NCBI GenBank assembly: GCA_963767685.1
Contig: CAVYEZ010000013.1
Location: 1-64,000, forward strand
DNA length: 64,000 bases
Reading direction: 5' to 3'
From: Trebonia sp963767685
GTDB lineage: Bacteria > Actinomycetota > Actinomycetes > Streptosporangiales > Streptosporangiaceae
Shown here: in pieces, positions 36,328-45,430 of the stretch
Layout of the letters: the number at the start of each line of letters is the position of its first letter
Numbering within the stretch: position 1 is the stretch's first letter
Made by a program: the position numbers and the translations under genes
The notes under the pieces: model-generated
Told to the model about the DNA's origin: nothing
Seen by the model: the letters and a program-made list of their open reading frames with translations, nothing else
Databases searched by the model: none

Positions 36328-36895
36328 GATCGTGATTCCGTTCTGTCCAGATACTTACGCAACGTGGCCAGCGCCCGGGAGCTCTGGCTCTTAACCGTGC
36401 CCTCACTGCACCCCAGCACCTGCGCGGTCTCCGCCTGTGACAGGCCCTCCAGGTAGCGCAGGACCACCGTGGCCCGCTGCTGGTGGGGCAGCTCAACGAG
36501 TGCCCGCCGCAGCCCGTCACGGCGGGCGATGTCATCCGCTGCGTCGGGAACGGCCGGCCCCGCCGGCTGGGCTCCGACGTCCGCCACCGGCACGGCCTTA
36601 TCCCGGCGTCGCCACCGGTCCCGCGCCTCGTTGATCAGGATGCGCCGGACGTACGCGTCGGGGCTGTCGGCCCGCCTGACCCGCGACCAGTGCCGGTACA
36701 CCTTGACCAGGGTGTCCTGCACGAGGTCATGAGCGAGGTGCCAGTCACCGCACAGCAAGTAGGCGCTCTGGTGCAGCCGCAGGCTGCGGTCAAGTGCGAA
36801 CGCGCGGAACTCTTCCGACCGGCCCGTCAACGCCGGCCCCTGCGTGGTCTCATACCTAAGTTGACCGGCGCGCCGGGCGGATCGTTGTCGGGCAC
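36324..36895 (-). CDS. SigE-family RNA polymerase sigma factor
   Basis: ECF sigma factor of the SigE group. Region 2: HQSAYLLCGDWHLAHDLVQDTLVKVYRHW; region 4: VVLRYLEGLSQAETAQVLGC and SEGTVKSQSSRALATLRKYL. GGAGG (36908-36912) precedes GTG 36895 (PDNDPPGAPVNL), but the frame needs one more base near 36855 to reach RYETTQGPALTGRSEEFRAF. Without it, translation would have to start inside. First gene of the two-gene operon. Confidence 0.85.
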
Positions 36896-36975
36896 CGTGA
36901 ATTAATCCTCCGCGCCCGCTCCTCCGCCCTCGTCCCGGCGGCGGGCCCGATCGTCGGCGCTGCTCGGACAGCAAA

Positions 36976-37012
36976 GAACCCCAGGCCGTGCCGGGGACAC
37001 GTCCTGGGGTTC
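36976..37012. terminator. Bidirectional hairpin
   Basis: Perfect 10-bp stem GAACCCCAGG...CCTGGGGTTC with a 17-base loop, 80 bp upstream of the sigma gene, between it and the araC fragment. Could end transcripts from either side. Confidence 0.55.
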
Positions 37013-37036
37013 TCCTCCCTGACCTGCTTCGCCGTC

Positions 37037-37367
37037 GACTACGGCTCCACGATCTCAACCGGGGCAATCGACCACCTGATCGGCCAGAAAACAGTCGACC
37101 CGGAAGCCGCCCGCCCCCCATCCCGACGCCTGCGCGAAGCGCCGCGCTCGGGAGGCCGCGCGGACGGCCAGGGTGATCGCCTGGATGGCCGCCAACTGCC
37201 ACCGGCCTGACGTGTCGGTCGCCGAGATAGCCGAGGTAGCCGGTGTCAGCATCAACCGCCTGCATGCCATCTTCCGCCGCCACTTCAGCCGCAGCCCGCT
37301 GCGGCTACTACGCGACATCGGCCTTCACCGCGTCCACCCGGCCCTGACCCGCCGCCGTCCCGCCTAA
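37037..37367 (+). pseudogene. AraC-family regulator, C-terminal fragment
   Basis: ARRAREAARTARVIAWMAANCHRP-like sequence (KRRAREAARTARVIAWMAAN) leads into DVSVAEIAEVAGVSINRLHAIFRRHFSRSP, the first helix-turn-helix of AraC regulators, but the usual second half of about 50 residues is replaced by LRLLRDIGLHRVHPALTRRR and a stop. A C6 run near 37120 breaks the frame on the N-terminal side (IDHLIGQKTVDPEAARP). It overlaps the 3' end of the convergent reductase by 60 bp. Confidence 0.6.
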
Positions 37368-38171
37368 CCCCCGCCTGATCCGGGATGCGGCGTCCAGGCC
37401 GGCGCGGCGACCTGGCAGCTCCTCGTCCAGGAACTGGTCCCAGGTCCTGAGCCCCTCGGTGTGCCCCGGTGGCGGGAGCAGGGCCCCGCCGCGCACGGCC
37501 CTGCCCCCAGGGACCGGCACGGGGAGCACCAGTTTGCGCTGCTGGGTGGCCGCCAGGTAGCTCCGGAACAGGTCCTGCCAGCTCGAGACCTCAGGTCCCG
37601 ACATGTCCGGGGCCCGGCCGGCTGGCGCGCCGAGCGCGAGCTCGACGAGGCGGGCCGCGACCTCGCGGGAATCGACCGGCTGGACCCGGAAGCCACCGGG
37701 CACCGGCGCCACCAGCGGGAATTTCGCTAGCTTGCGGGAATTCTCGAAGCAGTAGCTGTAGAACTGCGTGACCCGCAGGATCGTCCACGGCAGGCCGCTG
37801 TTCTCCACAACCTGCTCGACCTCGAGCTTCGCCTTGACGTATCCCCAGGCCGCCATGGCGTCGATGCCGACGATGGACGGCTGCACGAAGTGCGGGGAAC
37901 CGGCTCTGGCCGCCGCCGTCACCAGGTTCCTCGTCGCCTGTACGTCTCCCTTCGTGCTGGTCGCGCAGTGGATGATCAGCCCGGCGCCGCGTACGGCAGG
38001 GTCGATGCCCTCGCCCCGCCGGAGGTCTCCTGCGAAGAACGTGACCTGCGCGTGCAGGTCGCGCTGGCGGCGGGCGAGCACGCGCACGTCCTGGCCGGCC
38101 TCGATGAGCCGGGTAACGACAGATCGTCCTAGGCGGCCGGTGCCGCCCGTGACGAGTACTGGCGACGTCAT
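37308..38171 (-). CDS. NmrA-like atypical short-chain reductase
   Basis: NAD(P)-binding protein, about 287 residues. MTSPVLVTGGTGRLGRSVVTRL holds TGxxGxxG (residues 8-15); FVQPSIVGIDAMAAWGYVKAKLEVEQVVENSGLPWTILR is the substrate-domain core of the NmrA/SDR-a5 group. GAGGAG seven bases before ATG 38171 fixes the start. The last 35 or so codons overlap the araC fragment on the other strand, so the original stop may have been lost there. Substrate unknown. Confidence 0.8.
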   Translation of the reverse strand: MTSPVLVTGGTGRLGRSVVTRLIEAGQDVRVLARRQRDLHAQVTFFAGDLRRGEGIDPAVRGAGLIIHCATSTKGDVQATRNLVTAAARAGSPHFVQPSIVGIDAMAAWGYVKAKLEVEQVVENSGLPWTILRVTQFYSYCFENSRKLAKFPLVAPVPGGFRVQPVDSREVAARLVELALGAPAGRAPDMSGPEVSSWQDLFRSYLAATQQRKLVLPVPVPGGRAVRGGALLPPPGHTEGLRTWDQFLDEELPGRRAGLDAASRIRRGLGGTAAGQGRVDAVKADVA

Positions 38172-38224
38172 GGGTCTTCTCCTCACTTCCGCCCGGACCG
38201 CGGCCGGGAGCCGGCTACGTCCAC

Positions 38225-38497
38225 TCAACTTGCTCCTTCACCTCCATGACCGCAGCCAGCAGCGGGTTGTGACGGGCGGCCGCAGTCGCTGGCGGGCTGG
38301 CCGGCCGGCCTTCCGGACTGGTGTTGCGACGACCCCTGGAATCCAAGGGCCAGGGTGTGGCCCGCTGCCGCCCACATGCCCCACGTGCGGCTCGGCCCCT
38401 GGGTGGCGATGGCGACGATGACGGCGTACCCCGCTAACACGGTGAGCCACCAGGCGAGGTGACGCTGATGCGCCGGCCTGCTCCCAGTTGCGGGCAT
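38225..38497 (-). CDS. Small single-pass membrane protein
   Basis: 90 codons; one hydrophobic segment HLAWWLTVLAGYAVIVAIAT (about residues 13-32) followed by a charged and glycine-rich tail. Its ATG overlaps the FkbM methyltransferase TGA (ATGA), so it is translationally coupled. No family recognised. Real translation is plausible because of the coupling and the helix. Confidence 0.5.
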   Translation of the reverse strand: MPATGSRPAHQRHLAWWLTVLAGYAVIVAIATQGPSRTWGMWAAAGHTLALGFQGSSQHQSGRPAGQPASDCGRPSQPAAGCGHGGEGAS

Positions 38498-39270
38498 CAG
38501 CCGTTGCCGGGCCTGCTGAAGGGGCTGGCCCGGAACAGGTAGTTCCGGGTGCCTGTGGCCACGCTATCGACTTCGCGCCAGCCGCGGTGCCAGGTATGCA
38601 TGGTGTAGCCGCGCTTGAGCAGCCAGCCGCTGACATCCTCCGGTGAGTGCCCGTAGCGGGCGGTGTGCCGTGCCTCGATCTCGATGAGCATCGTCGGCCG
38701 GTGCGCCTCGATCACCTCTCTGCCGCCTTGCAGTACCTGCAGCTCCGCGCCTTCTACGTCGATCTTGACGAAGTCGACGCGGCCGATCGCCTCCCGGGTG
38801 CAGAAGGCGTCAAGCCGGTCCACCGATACGATGACCGGGACCTGGCCGTCGAACTCGTCGTTCGAGTCCGGGCCTCCGCTCTCCCGCATAAGGTACGACC
38901 GGCCCGTGACCAGCCCGTACCGGCCGACGGGAACGCTCATCGGTGCGGTGCCCGCCTCCGTTCCCAGCGCAAGGCAGTGGTGGCGCACGTTGCCCGCCCG
39001 CCGCGCGCTGAGGAGGCGGGCCCACAGCAGGTGCGCGAAAGGCAGCGGCTCGATGCTGTGCACCCGCCCGGCGGGGCCCGCCAGCCGCGACAAGACCGTG
39101 GTGTACAGGTCGGCGGCCGATCCCACGTCGATGCACACGCTGCCGGGCCGGACCAGGGTCCGCAGCCCGCACAGCTCGCTTTCCAGGTACGGCGTCCACC
39201 GGGCGAGGGAGGTGACCGCCGACGCGGTCAGCCTGTGCTGCATTGTTGCGGGCCGGGTGCCAGGGATCAC
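38497..39270 (-). CDS. FkbM-family methyltransferase
   Basis: SAM-dependent O-methyltransferase of 257 residues. VCIDVGSAADLYTTVLSRLAG is motif I (usually DVGANxGxY, altered here to SAADLY), then RVHSIEPLPFA, and VDFVKIDVEGAELQVLQGG and PTMLIEIEARH are the diagnostic FkbM motifs. Acts on sugars or polyketide hydroxyls in the characterised members. Not inside a recognisable biosynthetic cluster. Confidence 0.85.
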   Translation of the reverse strand: MIPGTRPATMQHRLTASAVTSLARWTPYLESELCGLRTLVRPGSVCIDVGSAADLYTTVLSRLAGPAGRVHSIEPLPFAHLLWARLLSARRAGNVRHHCLALGTEAGTAPMSVPVGRYGLVTGRSYLMRESGGPDSNDEFDGQVPVIVSVDRLDAFCTREAIGRVDFVKIDVEGAELQVLQGGREVIEAHRPTMLIEIEARHTARYGHSPEDVSGWLLKRGYTMHTWHRGWREVDSVATGTRNYLFRASPFSRPGNG

Positions 39271-39376
39271 AGGTCAGTCTCCTCATGAGTCTCAGCCTTC
39301 AGGGCAGGCTGCCGCCAGCGCGTGGCGTTTGGACTGTCGGTAGATGGCGGGCCGAGCAGAGTCCGGCCCGCGCTGC

Positions 39377-41767
39377 CTAATCGTTTCTTGCGACCTCGGG
39401 GCCCGTGATGCGGGTCAGCAGCGGGAAGGTGGCCGCGATGATGCCCAGGGACACGATGACCCCGGCCGCGGTGAGCAGGTAGTACCCCGGGCCGGGGGCG
39501 ACCATCGGGCGGTTCTGCGACATGGTGGCGAACATCGCGGCGCCGGCGAAGCCGACGCCGATCGCGACGGCGGCGACGGCCAGCAGCGGGACGGCGCCCT
39601 CCAGCGCGACGACCTGGCGCAGCGTCACGAGCCGGGCGCCGGTGAGCCGCAGCAGGCTGAACGGGCGCTTGCGGTCCGCCAGCCCGGCCGCGATGCCGGC
39701 CGCGAGCGTGCAGCCGGCGATCGGCAGGCTGATCAAGATCACGACGTTGGCGAGTTGCTGGTAGTCGCTGTTGGTGGAGTTGTCCTGCGCGACGATGTCT
39801 CGGAGGGTGGTCGGCGGGCTGAAGGCGGGGAAGGCGTTCTCAAGCAGGGTCCGCGCCTGCTCGATCGCCGCGGTGCTGCCGTCCGTGCCCACGTTGACGG
39901 CGTCAACGCCGAGGGTGCCGAGCCGGGCGGCGGGAACGTTCGCGGTCGGCCAGGTGATCCCGGCGGTGTTCATCCCACCAAGCACGCTGTATGGGCTGTA
40001 CGCGCCGGCGACGAACTTCGCCGTCGTCGCCCCGGCCGGGCAGCGGCCCAGGACGGGCATGGCCGCGAGCTGCGCGCACGAGACCACGTCGGCCGGGACC
40101 GGGCTGGCCTTGCCTGAGTTCGGGTCGACGCCGATGTCATGAAATGCCCCGGGGATGGTCAGCCCAGGGTCCGCGCGCAGCACCGCCACTCCCGTGACAC
40201 CTGGAACCACGCGTAGCTGCCTGGTGAGCGGCGCGGCGGCCGCGGCGGGCCCGGCGTCCGAGAGGTGCAAGCCGCTGGACGCCTCGGTCGCGATCTGGTC
40301 GGTCACCATGTTGGATTCGGCTACGGTGCCGAACCTGGTCACGTTCTTGGTGTTCTGCGTGGTGATCGCCACGACGGCCACAGTGGTGATGAACAGCGCG
40401 AGCACCAGGCCGCTGACCGCGCGGAACGCGGCCCTGGGGTCGTCGGCGAGGCGGCGGGCGGCGATCAGCGTGCCGGGACGGCTGGTCCAGCGGGCCATGG
40501 CCCGCGCGGCGGCCATGGTGAGCCACGGGCCGGCGATGAACAGGCCGATGAGGATGAGCGCGAAGCTGGACGCGAACGCCTGGACCTGCCCGGAGGCGGA
40601 GGCCGGGTGACCGTGCACGGTCCAGAAGCCGAGCTCGGCGAGGCCGGCGAGCAGCAGCGCGACCCGCCAGGCCCCCGGTGGCGGCGGCGTCGCCCGGCGG
40701 GCGACGCCGAGCGGGGAAATGTTCACCCGGCGCAGCGCCAGCCGGGCCGCGATGGCGGCGAAGACGGGCACGCCGATCGCGACCGCGAGGATGTCAGGCA
40801 GGCTGAGCGTCAGTTCGGCGGGGAAGAACGGCTCGCCGATGAAGGGGATGCCCGCGACGGGGATGCGCAGCAGGAAGAAGATCCCGAACCCGGCTGCCAC
40901 GCCCAGGATGCCGGCCGTGGTCGACTCTACCGCCGCAATCAGCGAAACCTGCTTGCGGGTGGCGCCGGCCAGGCGCATCGCCGCGAACCGGGCCTCACGG
41001 CGGGCGGCCGACAGCCGGGTCGCGGTGGCGATGAAGATCAGCACCGGGATCAGGATGGCCAGCGCCACGACGGACAGGATGAGGTCGATGGAGTTCGCGC
41101 CGCCGCCGGAGTCGGTCGGGGAGAAGGCCAGCCCCTGGGGGTTGGGCGTCGAGGGGCAGCCCGGGCCAGGGCACTGGTGCGCGAAGCCGCCGGGCATCAC
41201 GTTGGCGATCGACGTCACCCGCGCGGTGTTCGGCAGTTGCGACAGCTGCGCCGGGGTGCGCCCGACGATGATGACCAGTGAGCTCGGCGACGGCAGGGCG
41301 GCGTCGCCGATCGGGCCCGCCAGGCGGCCGGGGTAACGGTCGGCGAGCACGCTCGACGGGACAGCGCGCATGAGCGCGATCAGCGCGGGCGAGGCGTAGT
41401 ACGTTCCCGGCGCCGGGTCGCCGGGGATGCCGGGCGGCACCGGCGACGGGGAGCCGGCGGCGGCCACGTCGAAGCGCTCGATCTGCTGGCCGGCGTAGAG
41501 GTCGCCGGTGGGGTGCCACCACAGCGGGTCGACGCCGGCCCCGGTGCTTGCCGACACAGTGCTAGCCGGCCCGGTGACCGCGGGTACGGACTGCGTGCCG
41601 GTCCAGAACCAGGCGTGGCGGTTGTTCCAGGCGACGGCCGCGTTGGTCGCGGCCACGGCGGTGAGCAGCAGGCCGACTCCGAGGCCGACCGCGGCGGTCA
41701 GGACAACCAGCCGGGTGAGGGCTTCGCGGCCGCCGCTGACCACCAGCCGCAGCCCGAGCCTGGTCAC
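39377..41767 (-). CDS. FtsX-like ABC transporter permease
   Basis: 796-residue MacB/FtsX-type permease with two repeats of FtsX helices and large outer loops. The first helix is LVVLTAAVGLGVGLLLTAVAAT; ARFAAMRLAGATRKQVSLIAAVE and SLLRLTGARLVTLRQVVALEGAVPLL are the conserved cytoplasmic RLxGA segments. Coupled by ATGA to the partner ATPase upstream, which is internally deleted, so the exporter probably lacks a working motor unless another ATPase substitutes. Confidence 0.9.
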   Translation of the reverse strand: MTRLGLRLVVSGGREALTRLVVLTAAVGLGVGLLLTAVAATNAAVAWNNRHAWFWTGTQSVPAVTGPASTVSASTGAGVDPLWWHPTGDLYAGQQIERFDVAAAGSPSPVPPGIPGDPAPGTYYASPALIALMRAVPSSVLADRYPGRLAGPIGDAALPSPSSLVIIVGRTPAQLSQLPNTARVTSIANVMPGGFAHQCPGPGCPSTPNPQGLAFSPTDSGGGANSIDLILSVVALAILIPVLIFIATATRLSAARREARFAAMRLAGATRKQVSLIAAVESTTAGILGVAAGFGIFFLLRIPVAGIPFIGEPFFPAELTLSLPDILAVAIGVPVFAAIAARLALRRVNISPLGVARRATPPPPGAWRVALLLAGLAELGFWTVHGHPASASGQVQAFASSFALILIGLFIAGPWLTMAAARAMARWTSRPGTLIAARRLADDPRAAFRAVSGLVLALFITTVAVVAITTQNTKNVTRFGTVAESNMVTDQIATEASSGLHLSDAGPAAAAAPLTRQLRVVPGVTGVAVLRADPGLTIPGAFHDIGVDPNSGKASPVPADVVSCAQLAAMPVLGRCPAGATTAKFVAGAYSPYSVLGGMNTAGITWPTANVPAARLGTLGVDAVNVGTDGSTAAIEQARTLLENAFPAFSPPTTLRDIVAQDNSTNSDYQQLANVVILISLPIAGCTLAAGIAAGLADRKRPFSLLRLTGARLVTLRQVVALEGAVPLLAVAAVAIGVGFAGAAMFATMSQNRPMVAPGPGYYLLTAAGVIVSLGIIAATFPLLTRITGPEVARND

Positions 41768-42008
41768 GGGGTCGCCCCGGTGAGGGTGGTGACCTTGCCG
41801 TCGCGGACGACGACCTCGCGGTCGGCGTAGGCGGCGACCCGGGCGTCGTGCGTGACCAGCACGACCGTGGTGCCGCGCTCCCGGACGGCGGCGGTGAGCA
41901 GGTCCATCACCAGCTCCCCGGACACCGAGTCCAGGGTCCCGGTCGGCTCGTCGGCGAACAGCACCTCCGGGCCGGCGACCAGGACAAGTGCAGATCCCGC
42001 GCCTCCAT
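41764..42008 (-). pseudogene. ABC ATPase with a large internal deletion
   Basis: Starts normally (ATG GAG GCG CGG GAT CTG CAC: MEARDLH), 14 bp after the padR stop, then jumps with a frame change to ALVLVAGPEVLFADEPTGTL and on through VLVTHDARVAAYADREVVVRDG, the Walker B/D-loop/H-loop third. Walker A, Q-loop and the LSGGQ signature, about 400-500 bp, are gone. 245 bp remain against the 700 or more expected. Confidence 0.85.
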
Positions 42009-42022
42009 GATGTTCGCGGTCC

Positions 42023-42541
42023 TTACTGCACCGCTCGTGCCAGCAGGTCCAGCCGGGCCGCGGTGTGGTCGATCCATCGAAGGTCAGCCTCCAGTCGGTA
42101 AAGGGCATGGTCGGCGAGGAGCACGCCGATCTGGTCCGTTTCGTGTTTGATGTCGGTGAGCTCGCGCATCCGCTGCCGGTGCGCCGCCCGCTGGGCGTCC
42201 AGGTACCCGTCGGCCAGGCCGAGCATCAGGGCGAGCACCACCTTGGCGAGCAGCTCGCTCTGCAGGTCCGGCTCCGGCGGAACCGGCTCCGCTAGCCAGC
42301 GCTCTACGTCCGCCATCCCGTCCTCGGTGATCACGTACAGGTGGCGTTCCGGCCCGGCGCCCTGCCCGACGGGCCCGGCGACGGCCTTCCCGTCGCGCGC
42401 CAGCCGGTTCAAGGTCGCGTACACCTGGCTGTAGCGCAGTTCCTTCCCCCGCGCGAAGTACGCGTCGTAGTCCCTTCTCAGGTCATATCCGTGGCTTGGG
42501 CCGCGTTCGAGCAGGCCAAGCAGTGTCAGCGGAACAGTCAT
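42023..42541 (-). CDS. PadR-family regulator
   Basis: 172 residues: MTVPLTLLGLLERGPSHGYDLRRDYDAYF and YSQVYATLNRLARDGKAV form the PadR winged helix; the C-terminal helices (VLALMLGLADGYLDAQRAAHRQRMREL) are of the Vir_act_alpha type that mediates dimerisation. In actinobacteria it typically represses an adjacent ATPase/FtsX pair, as here. The frame is open upstream into the GT87 gene without a stop. Confidence 0.9.
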   Translation of the reverse strand: MTVPLTLLGLLERGPSHGYDLRRDYDAYFARGKELRYSQVYATLNRLARDGKAVAGPVGQGAGPERHLYVITEDGMADVERWLAEPVPPEPDLQSELLAKVVLALMLGLADGYLDAQRAAHRQRMRELTDIKHETDQIGVLLADHALYRLEADLRWIDHTAARLDLLARAVQ

Positions 42542-43861
42542 AACCGAGAGAATACCCTTGGAGTATTCTCCGGAGAAGTATCGAAGAGCTGACTGGTGCG
42601 CCTGGTCGCCGCGCCTGCGGCTGGCCAACCCGGCGCCCGGAAGCGCTGCTGCCGCGCAGGCTCCGAGTAGGAGCACCATCCAGAGAAAGAACGAGTTGCC
42701 CGCGATGAGCTGCCAGCCGCTTTCATGCAGGGGTCCGCTCCCCGTGTCCGCCACCCACCAGATTGGCGAGACCCAGAAGAGGACCGTCGTGAACGCCGCC
42801 GCCCCGCGCCCCCAGTTCGGCCGATCGGGTGCGGCACCCAGGTAAACGGCGACAGGGAGGACCCAGATCATGTGGTGCGTCCAGCTGACCGGTGAGATCA
42901 GCAGGCCCGTGGTCGCGCACAACGCGACGCCGAGGAAGGGCGACCAGTGGAAGTGCACGTGCCTGGCAAGCGCCACGCCCAGGACACCAAGGACGCCCGT
43001 CAGGGCCCACTGCAGTCCGGGCGAGACGGTCCCGTGATTGATCCGCGTGAGCGTGGCCAGGAGGCTCTGATCGGTGGGCGCGAACAACCCCTGCAGGCCC
43101 AGAGACCCGCCCACTCGCTTGTAGTCGAACAGGTCACGGGTCCAGTAGATCGTCGACGCGGCCGGGGAGACCGCGAATGCGACGGCTTCGGCGGCCGCAA
43201 ACGTCCCGAGGCAGCGCCACGCTGCCTCGCCGCGCCGGGTGAGCAGGAGATACGGAACGAAGATGAGGGGGGTGAGCTTGACGGCGGCGGCCAGTCCGCT
43301 TGCGACGCCTTGCGGAACCGTCATCGCGGCGAGCCTCCGGGTGCCAACGAGGTCCCACAGGACGAGCGCCGTGACGAGTATGTCGACCTGCCCGTGGCGG
43401 ACGGCCAGCAGGACCGGGTCAAGCAAGAGAGACGGTGCGGCCAGCCCGAGAGCCCACAGCCGGCTCGATCGCCGGGGGAGTTCCGGGCGCACTGCCCGGA
43501 TCACGATGGTGAGCAGGGCAAGGAGCGCGGCCTCGTTCAGCAGCGCCCACACGACCTGGGCGGCGGTCGTGCTCGGGAGCCACGCCAGCGGCACGAAGAC
43601 GAGCGCGGCGAACGTCGGGTACGTGAAGAGGTCTCCCCGGGTCGACCGCGAGTAGAGCGTCCCGGAGAACAGGCCGTGAGCCCCGGCCATGTAAACGTGG
43701 AAGTCATCTTGGTAGGAACAAGCGACCCAGACGCTGACAGCCGTCGCGATCATGACCGACAGCGCGGCCGCCCAGGCTTTCAGCCGGCCAGCGGCGGGAG
43801 CCTCGTTCCCGTGGTCTGGCCTCTGCCCAAGCGCGTCATGCAGCGTCAGCGGAAAGCTCAT
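42542..43861 (-). CDS. GT87-family mannosyltransferase-like membrane protein, fused in frame to PadR
   Basis: Polyprenol-phosphate-mannose-type glycosyltransferase with about ten helices: DDFHVYMAGAHGLFSGTLYS (DF...Y motif in the first loop), DPVLLAVRHGQVDILVTALVLWDL, WTHHMIWVLPVAVYLG. Two oddities. The first residues MSFPLTL copy the start of PadR (MTVPLTL) and are preceded by the same operator. At the 3' end no stop occurs: the frame passes through SALRYFSGEYSKGILSV, encoded by the operator itself, into PadR, giving a potential 612-residue fusion. Recombination between two padR promoters is likely. Confidence 0.75.
42550..42568. promoter_or_regulatory. PadR operator, copy 1
   Basis: GAATACCCTTGGAGTATTC, an inverted repeat with GAATAC/GTATTC arms, nine bases upstream of the padR ATG. 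A near-identical site lies upstream of the GT87 start (43870-43888). Confidence 0.7.
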
Positions 43862-43869
43862 AACTCAAA

Positions 43870-43904
43870 GAATACTCCCGGAGTATTCTCTGATGGAGTA
43901 CTCC
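43870..43904. promoter_or_regulatory. PadR operator, copy 2, with a second palindrome
   Basis: GAATACTCCCGGAGTATTC (43870-43888) is a perfect inverted repeat; GGAGTACTCC (43895-43904) is a second palindrome of related sequence. About 70 bp here (43838-43907) align with 42518-42587. Confidence 0.7.
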
Positions 43905-43954
43905 GAGATGATGATCTTTGGCGGCAAGCCAGGTACTTACGTCGCTCTCGTCGA

Positions 43955-44068
43955 CTAGTCCTCACGGAGTACTTGCCGAAGGGAGCCCCTGGTGAGCGGC
44001 CGGTTGGCCACGCCTACGCCCACTGCATCGACGGGCACGCCGACGTCGCCAGCCAGCGCATCACCTGA
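43955..44068 (+). pseudogene. Tyrosine recombinase (integrase) C-terminal tail
   Basis: EYLPKGAPGERPVGHAYAHC then IDGHADVASQRIT and a stop resemble the end of actinobacterial phage-type integrases ((V/A)YAxCIDGQ...ANxRI). The catalytic domain is missing. It overlaps the convergent MetE-like gene by eight bases. Confidence 0.5.
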
Positions 44069-45233
44069 ACAGGGCGCGGGAGGCGATCCGGGCGCCTTCG
44101 GATAGATCCTCGAGCTTCGCCCAGACGATCTCCGGGTGGCCAACCCGGTTGCCGAGGCCGCAGTCGGTGCCGGCGATTACGTTTTCCGCGCCGACCAGCT
44201 TCGCGAACCGGAGCAGGCGCTGGGCGACCAGTTCGGGGTGCTCGATGACGTCGGTTGCGTGCCCGACCACGCCGGGCATCAGCGAGGCGCCGTCCGGCAG
44301 CCTCACGTCCTGCCACAGCGTCCACTCGTGCTCGTGTCGTGGGTTGGCCGCCTCGATCGAGTAACAGCCTGCCGGAACCGACAAGACAAGGTCGATGATG
44401 TCGCGTAGCGGGATATCGTCCCGGTGCGGGCCGTGGCCGCTGCCCCAGCAAACGTGCAGCCTGACCCGCTCGGGCGGAATGCCCCGCAGGGCGTGGTTCA
44501 GCGCCTCCACCCGCAGCGCGGCGTACCGCCGGTACTCGGGGACCGTCATGTCGGGGAACATCTGCCACCCGTCGGGCAGGTCCGGGTCGTCCAGTTGCAG
44601 CAGCAGCCCGCCGTCCGTGATCGCCGTGTACTCCTCGTGCAGCACGTCGGCGATCGCGCCGAGGAACGACTCGTCGTCGGGGTAGTAGTCGTTCCGCAGC
44701 CAGTGCTCCACGGTGCCGGGCGTGATCGCGGGCAGGAACGCGGTCACGTTATGTTCGCTTGCCGCCGCCCTCAGCCGGTCGATGTCGGCCCGGACGGAGG
44801 CCGTACCCGCGTACCTGAGCGGGCCGGTGCACACGTAGCGCGTCGTCAGGCTGGTGACCTCCGACGCTGGCATGGCTCCCTTGAAGTCGAAGCCGCCGAA
44901 GCCAGCAGCGAAGAAGCCGGGGAAGTCCCTGCGGTCGCGGCCCGTCACACCGGCGTTGGCCGGCGGATGGTCCCCGGCGGCCTCGGCCTCGAATCCAGTC
45001 ATCCGGTCACGGATGTAGCCAGTGAACAGTCCCCGTTTGGAGATCTCCCCGTCATTGACGATGTCAACGCCGACGGCCGCCTGCCGGTCCACCACCTCCG
45101 CCACCGCGCCGGGAAGCGCCGCGTCGATGGCGTCCCGGAAACCCGGGCCCGCGTCGAAGAGGCGTTGCAGGGCAACGGGCCGCGGTAGCGCCCCGGCGTG
45201 GGATACGAGAATCCGTTCGGTGCTGGTCGGCAT
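44061..45233 (-). CDS. Cobalamin-independent methionine synthase II family protein
   Basis: 390-residue MetE C-terminal-domain protein. Zinc ligands are visible: His-x-Cys in RLHVCWGSGHGP and the distal cysteine in VIAGTDCGLGNRVGH, with a glutamate in CYSIEAANPRHEHEW. Stand-alone members act as methyl- or alkyl-transferases (for example on vitamin B12-independent methionine synthesis or epoxyalkane-CoM-like reactions); the substrate here is not known. Complete, monocistronic. Confidence 0.85.
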   Translation of the reverse strand: MPTSTERILVSHAGALPRPVALQRLFDAGPGFRDAIDAALPGAVAEVVDRQAAVGVDIVNDGEISKRGLFTGYIRDRMTGFEAEAAGDHPPANAGVTGRDRRDFPGFFAAGFGGFDFKGAMPASEVTSLTTRYVCTGPLRYAGTASVRADIDRLRAAASEHNVTAFLPAITPGTVEHWLRNDYYPDDESFLGAIADVLHEEYTAITDGGLLLQLDDPDLPDGWQMFPDMTVPEYRRYAALRVEALNHALRGIPPERVRLHVCWGSGHGPHRDDIPLRDIIDLVLSVPAGCYSIEAANPRHEHEWTLWQDVRLPDGASLMPGVVGHATDVIEHPELVAQRLLRFAKLVGAENVIAGTDCGLGNRVGHPEIVWAKLEDLSEGARIASRALFR

Positions 45234-45430
45234 GGATCTCTGCCCTCAGTCTTCGCCGTCGGGGATCATGGTCGCGATTCTAGCGATGGCCCGCGCCGCC
45301 GAATGGGGACGTTCTGCGTCGGCGCGCCCTGAGCTGGTGGCCGATCTGTCCCGTCAATGTCGATATGGTGGCAGGTCTGTGCAGTGCCAGGGCCCAGGTG
45401 GCCCGATGTCGGTGAGCGTGAGGAGCCATC

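Noticed and set aside
42947..44068. Long plus-strand open frame antisense to the GT87 gene
   Set aside because: Only its last 38 codons look like a protein family (integrase tail); the rest is arginine/glycine-rich antisense of GT87.
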